Below the pieces are notes generated by a model. That model did not search any database. It saw only the letters and a list, made by a program, of their open reading frames with translations, and was not told the DNA's origin. A stretch of DNA of 7,427 nucleotides from Candidatus Woesearchaeota archaeon (lineage in GTDB: Archaea > Nanobdellota > Nanobdellia > Woesearchaeales > GW2011-AR4), in the NCBI GenBank assembly GCA_016185915.1, contig JACPMP010000004.1, positions 1 through 7,427 of the forward strand, written 5' to 3'. The translations under genes and the position numbers were made by a program. Numbering within the stretch: position 1 is the first letter of the stretch; each line of letters starts with the position of its first letter. Positions 5,631-7,427 of the stretch are shown here, piece after piece.

Positions 5631-6719
5631 TTAGATGATTAATAAATCTTTTGATGTTTTTGTCAATGGAATAGGTTTATTCTTGAATAAAACAATATCC
5701 TCAATTCTTATACCAAATCTTCTTGGGAAATATATGCCTGGCTCAATTGTAAAAATCATGTTGTTTTTTATTATATCTTTGGAATTTAATGTTAGATTGG
5801 GCAACTCGTGGATTTCAACTCCCACACCATGCCCAAGTCCATGGAGAAAATTTTTTTGATATTTTCCCAAACTCTTGTTTGCAAAATCATAGAGTTCTGA
5901 GCACTTTTTATTATTTTTTATTTGGTTAATTGCATTTTTTTGGATTGTTAATAGCAAATTGTACATTTCCTTTTCTTTTTTGGTTGGCTTGCCGATATAA
6001 ATTGTTCTTGTTATATCAGAGCAATACCCTCTGTATTTAACCCCGAAATCGATAACACAAAAGCCCTTTTTTATTTTTATATTGGATGGCTCATGATGCG
6101 GCATGCTTCCATTGCTTCCAGATGCGATAATTGGATTAAATGATAAATCTAAACCTAGTTTTTTTGTTTCATATTCTAGAAATGCTGCAACTTCGGATTC
6201 TGTTTTAAAATTTTTAAAATTATTGATTGCTTTTTGAACTAGCTTGTCAGCGTAATTGCATGATTTTCTAAGAATTTGGATTTCTTTTAACGTTTTAATC
6301 TCCCGCAGCTTGATACAATCTAAGGCAATATCTTTTATTTTTGCTTTATTAAATTGTTTTTTAAATCGAATGTAGGAATTCAATGTAAAGTTATCCTTAT
6401 CTATGCCTATGCTTTTTCTTTTTAAACCGTTTTTTTTAACAACTGCATATATTGACTCAAAAAATTTCTTCTTATCCATTTTATAAATTTTTTTAACAAT
6501 TGATTTTTTTGCTTTCTCAAACTCCATATTAGGCACTATAAGAACAGATGATTTATTTTTGGGTATGACCAATGCTCCTAAACCACTATAACCGGAAAAA
6601 TAGAACATATTTGAATTATATCTACTTGAATCAGAGTTATAAAATATAGCAAAATCACAATTCTTTTTTTCTAAAATTGACCTAAATTCGTTTATTTTCA
6701 TTTTATAATTCAAAAACAT
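5631..6719 (-). CDS. M24 family Xaa-Pro-type aminopeptidase/dipeptidase
   Basis: A 362-residue cytoplasmic peptidase of the pita-bread fold (M24, PepQ/PepP-like), which cleaves X-Pro bonds with two metal ions. The N-terminal creatinase-like domain spans about 1-135 and the catalytic domain about 140-362. All five metal ligands are present: D224 (VIDFG), D235 (SDITRT), H297 (HGLGHGVG), E326 (TIEPG) and E340 (RIEDIV). H208 and H304 are likely catalytic histidines. Two starts are possible. The ATG at 6719 has an AT-rich TATA-like box about 27 bp upstream and would be leaderless; the ATG at 6701 (six residues later, MKINEFRSIL) fits the usual family start. I give the outer one. The gene is first in the minus-strand peptidase run and is divergent from the M16 gene across a 32-bp gap. 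Exact specificity within M24 (dipeptidase or aminopeptidase P) is not resolved. Confidence 0.9.
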   Translation of the reverse strand: MFLNYKMKINEFRSILEKKNCDFAIFYNSDSSRYNSNMFYFSGYSGLGALVIPKNKSSVLIVPNMEFEKAKKSIVKKIYKMDKKKFFESIYAVVKKNGLKRKSIGIDKDNFTLNSYIRFKKQFNKAKIKDIALDCIKLREIKTLKEIQILRKSCNYADKLVQKAINNFKNFKTESEVAAFLEYETKKLGLDLSFNPIIASGSNGSMPHHEPSNIKIKKGFCVIDFGVKYRGYCSDITRTIYIGKPTKKEKEMYNLLLTIQKNAINQIKNNKKCSELYDFANKSLGKYQKNFLHGLGHGVGVEIHELPNLTLNSKDIIKNNMIFTIEPGIYFPRRFGIRIEDIVLFKNKPIPLTKTSKDLLII

Positions 6720-6727
6720 TATTAAAT
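6719..6727 (+). promoter_or_regulatory. weak TATA-like box for the M16 peptidase gene
   Basis: TTATTAAAT is centred about 28 bp before the ATG at 6752, matching the leaderless spacing seen at pan and the membrane protein gene. It overlaps the first codon of the divergent M24 gene if that gene starts at 6719. The match to box A is imperfect. Confidence 0.3.
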
Positions 6728-6742
6728 CATTTAAATTTTTCC

Positions 6743-6750
6743 TTTTATAT
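6743..6750 (-). promoter_or_regulatory. TATA-like box for the M24 peptidase gene
   Basis: The minus strand reads ATATAAAA, centred about 27 bp before the ATG at 6719. The element is nearly symmetrical, so its direction is uncertain; read on the plus strand (TTTTATAT) it would start transcription inside the M16 gene, which is less sensible. Confidence 0.4.
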
Positions 6751-6751
6751 T

Positions 6752-7427
6752 ATGAAGAAATGCAAATTAAAGAACGGGGCAACAGTAATTTTTGAGAGAA
6801 ACTACTCCAAATCAGTTGCTGTTGAAGTTATGTTTAAAGTTGGCTCTAATTTTGAAAGTGTAAAAATGGCTGGAATTTCACATTTTCTTGAGCACATGTT
6901 GTTTGAAGGCACAAAAAACAGAAAAGACAGCAGAGAGATTGCAAATGAGATTGAAAAGTATGGCGGCGAGTTTAATGCTTACACAACTGGTGATAGAACG
7001 GCATTCTTTATCAAAATAATCAATAAAAGATTTGAAATTGCCTTGGACATTCTTTCTGATATGGTAGCAAATCCTATTTTTGACGAAAAAATAATTGAGA
7101 AGGAAAAGCAGGTTATTTTGAAGGAAATAAATATGGTTACTGATGATTCAAGACTGCACCAATGGGTTCTGTTCCAGAAAACATTGTTTGAAAAGCATCC
7201 TGCAAAAAACCCGACTTATGGCACTATAAAAACTGTGAAAAGCTTTGGCAGAAAGCATGTTTCAGATTATTACTATTCTCATTACATTCCTAATAATATG
7301 ATTATTTCTGTTGTTGGAAATGTTAAAAATGTAAAGGAAAAAATAGATAAATATTTTGGCAGTTTAAAACCAAAAAAATTGATTAAAAGGCCAAAAATAA
7401 AAGAATCATTGCAAATAAAAATAAAAA
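6752..7427 (+). CDS. M16 family zinc peptidase (pitrilysin/processing-peptidase type), 3' end cut by the window
   Basis: The frame is open from ATG 6752 to the window edge, giving 225 residues plus one base. It shows the inverted zinc motif HFLEH (44-48, with E47 as catalytic base) and the third ligand E125 in ILKEINM, exactly 76 residues after H48, the classical HXXEH-X76-E pattern. The substrate-binding NAYT motif (75-78) and the typical opening KLKNGATVIFER are also present. This is the N-terminal half-domain, as in 420-residue bacterial and archaeal M16B peptidases; whether a second half follows cannot be seen. No signal peptide is visible, so it is probably cytoplasmic and degrades or processes peptides. 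There is no Shine-Dalgarno; a weak TATA-like element lies about 28 bp upstream. It is divergent from the M24 peptidase. Confidence 0.9.
   Translation, partial: MKKCKLKNGATVIFERNYSKSVAVEVMFKVGSNFESVKMAGISHFLEHMLFEGTKNRKDSREIANEIEKYGGEFNAYTTGDRTAFFIKIINKRFEIALDILSDMVANPIFDEKIIEKEKQVILKEINMVTDDSRLHQWVLFQKTLFEKHPAKNPTYGTIKTVKSFGRKHVSDYYYSHYIPNNMIISVVGNVKNVKEKIDKYFGSLKPKKLIKRPKIKESLQIKIK

Noticed and set aside
1..7427. CRISPR array, insertion sequence, integrase site or toxin-antitoxin pair
   Set aside because: No spaced direct repeats, transposase motifs, terminal repeats or small paired genes of those kinds are visible.

Overview
The window is AT-rich, with lysine-rich and mostly compact proteins. 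Its Trm5-type tRNA methyltransferase, its PAN-type proteasome ATPase and its TATA-type promoters mark it as archaeal. The short proteins and short promoters would suit a small-genome DPANN-type lineage such as Woesearchaeota or Pacearchaeota, but that placement is inference.

Layout. Positions 1-825 (+) hold the 3' part of a trm5-like gene that is open to the window edge. Positions 826-1239 hold no convincing protein gene. They contain two compact, GC-richer structured segments (868-947 and 1071-1162), a T-rich tract between them and two tiny overlapping reading frames. From 2361 down to 1240 (-) lies the proteasome-activating nucleotidase, and from 2868 to 2422 (-) a four-helix membrane protein of unknown role. 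A minus-strand peptidase run then goes from 6719 to 2910: an M24 Xaa-Pro-type peptidase, a long M29-like aminopeptidase broken into three reading frames, and a short intact M29-like aminopeptidase. A divergent M16 zinc peptidase starts at 6752 (+) and runs off the end.

Together, most of the window concerns intracellular protein breakdown. PAN would unfold proteins for the 20S proteasome, and the M24, M29 and M16 enzymes could trim the resulting peptides. TATA-like boxes lie about 27-28 bp before several start codons, with no Shine-Dalgarno sequence, which suggests mostly leaderless transcripts.

The main oddities are an apparent 11-residue in-frame loss in the AAA+ core of PAN, right after the arginine fingers; two single-base frame breaks in the long aminopeptidase; and the unexplained structured segments between trm5 and pan.
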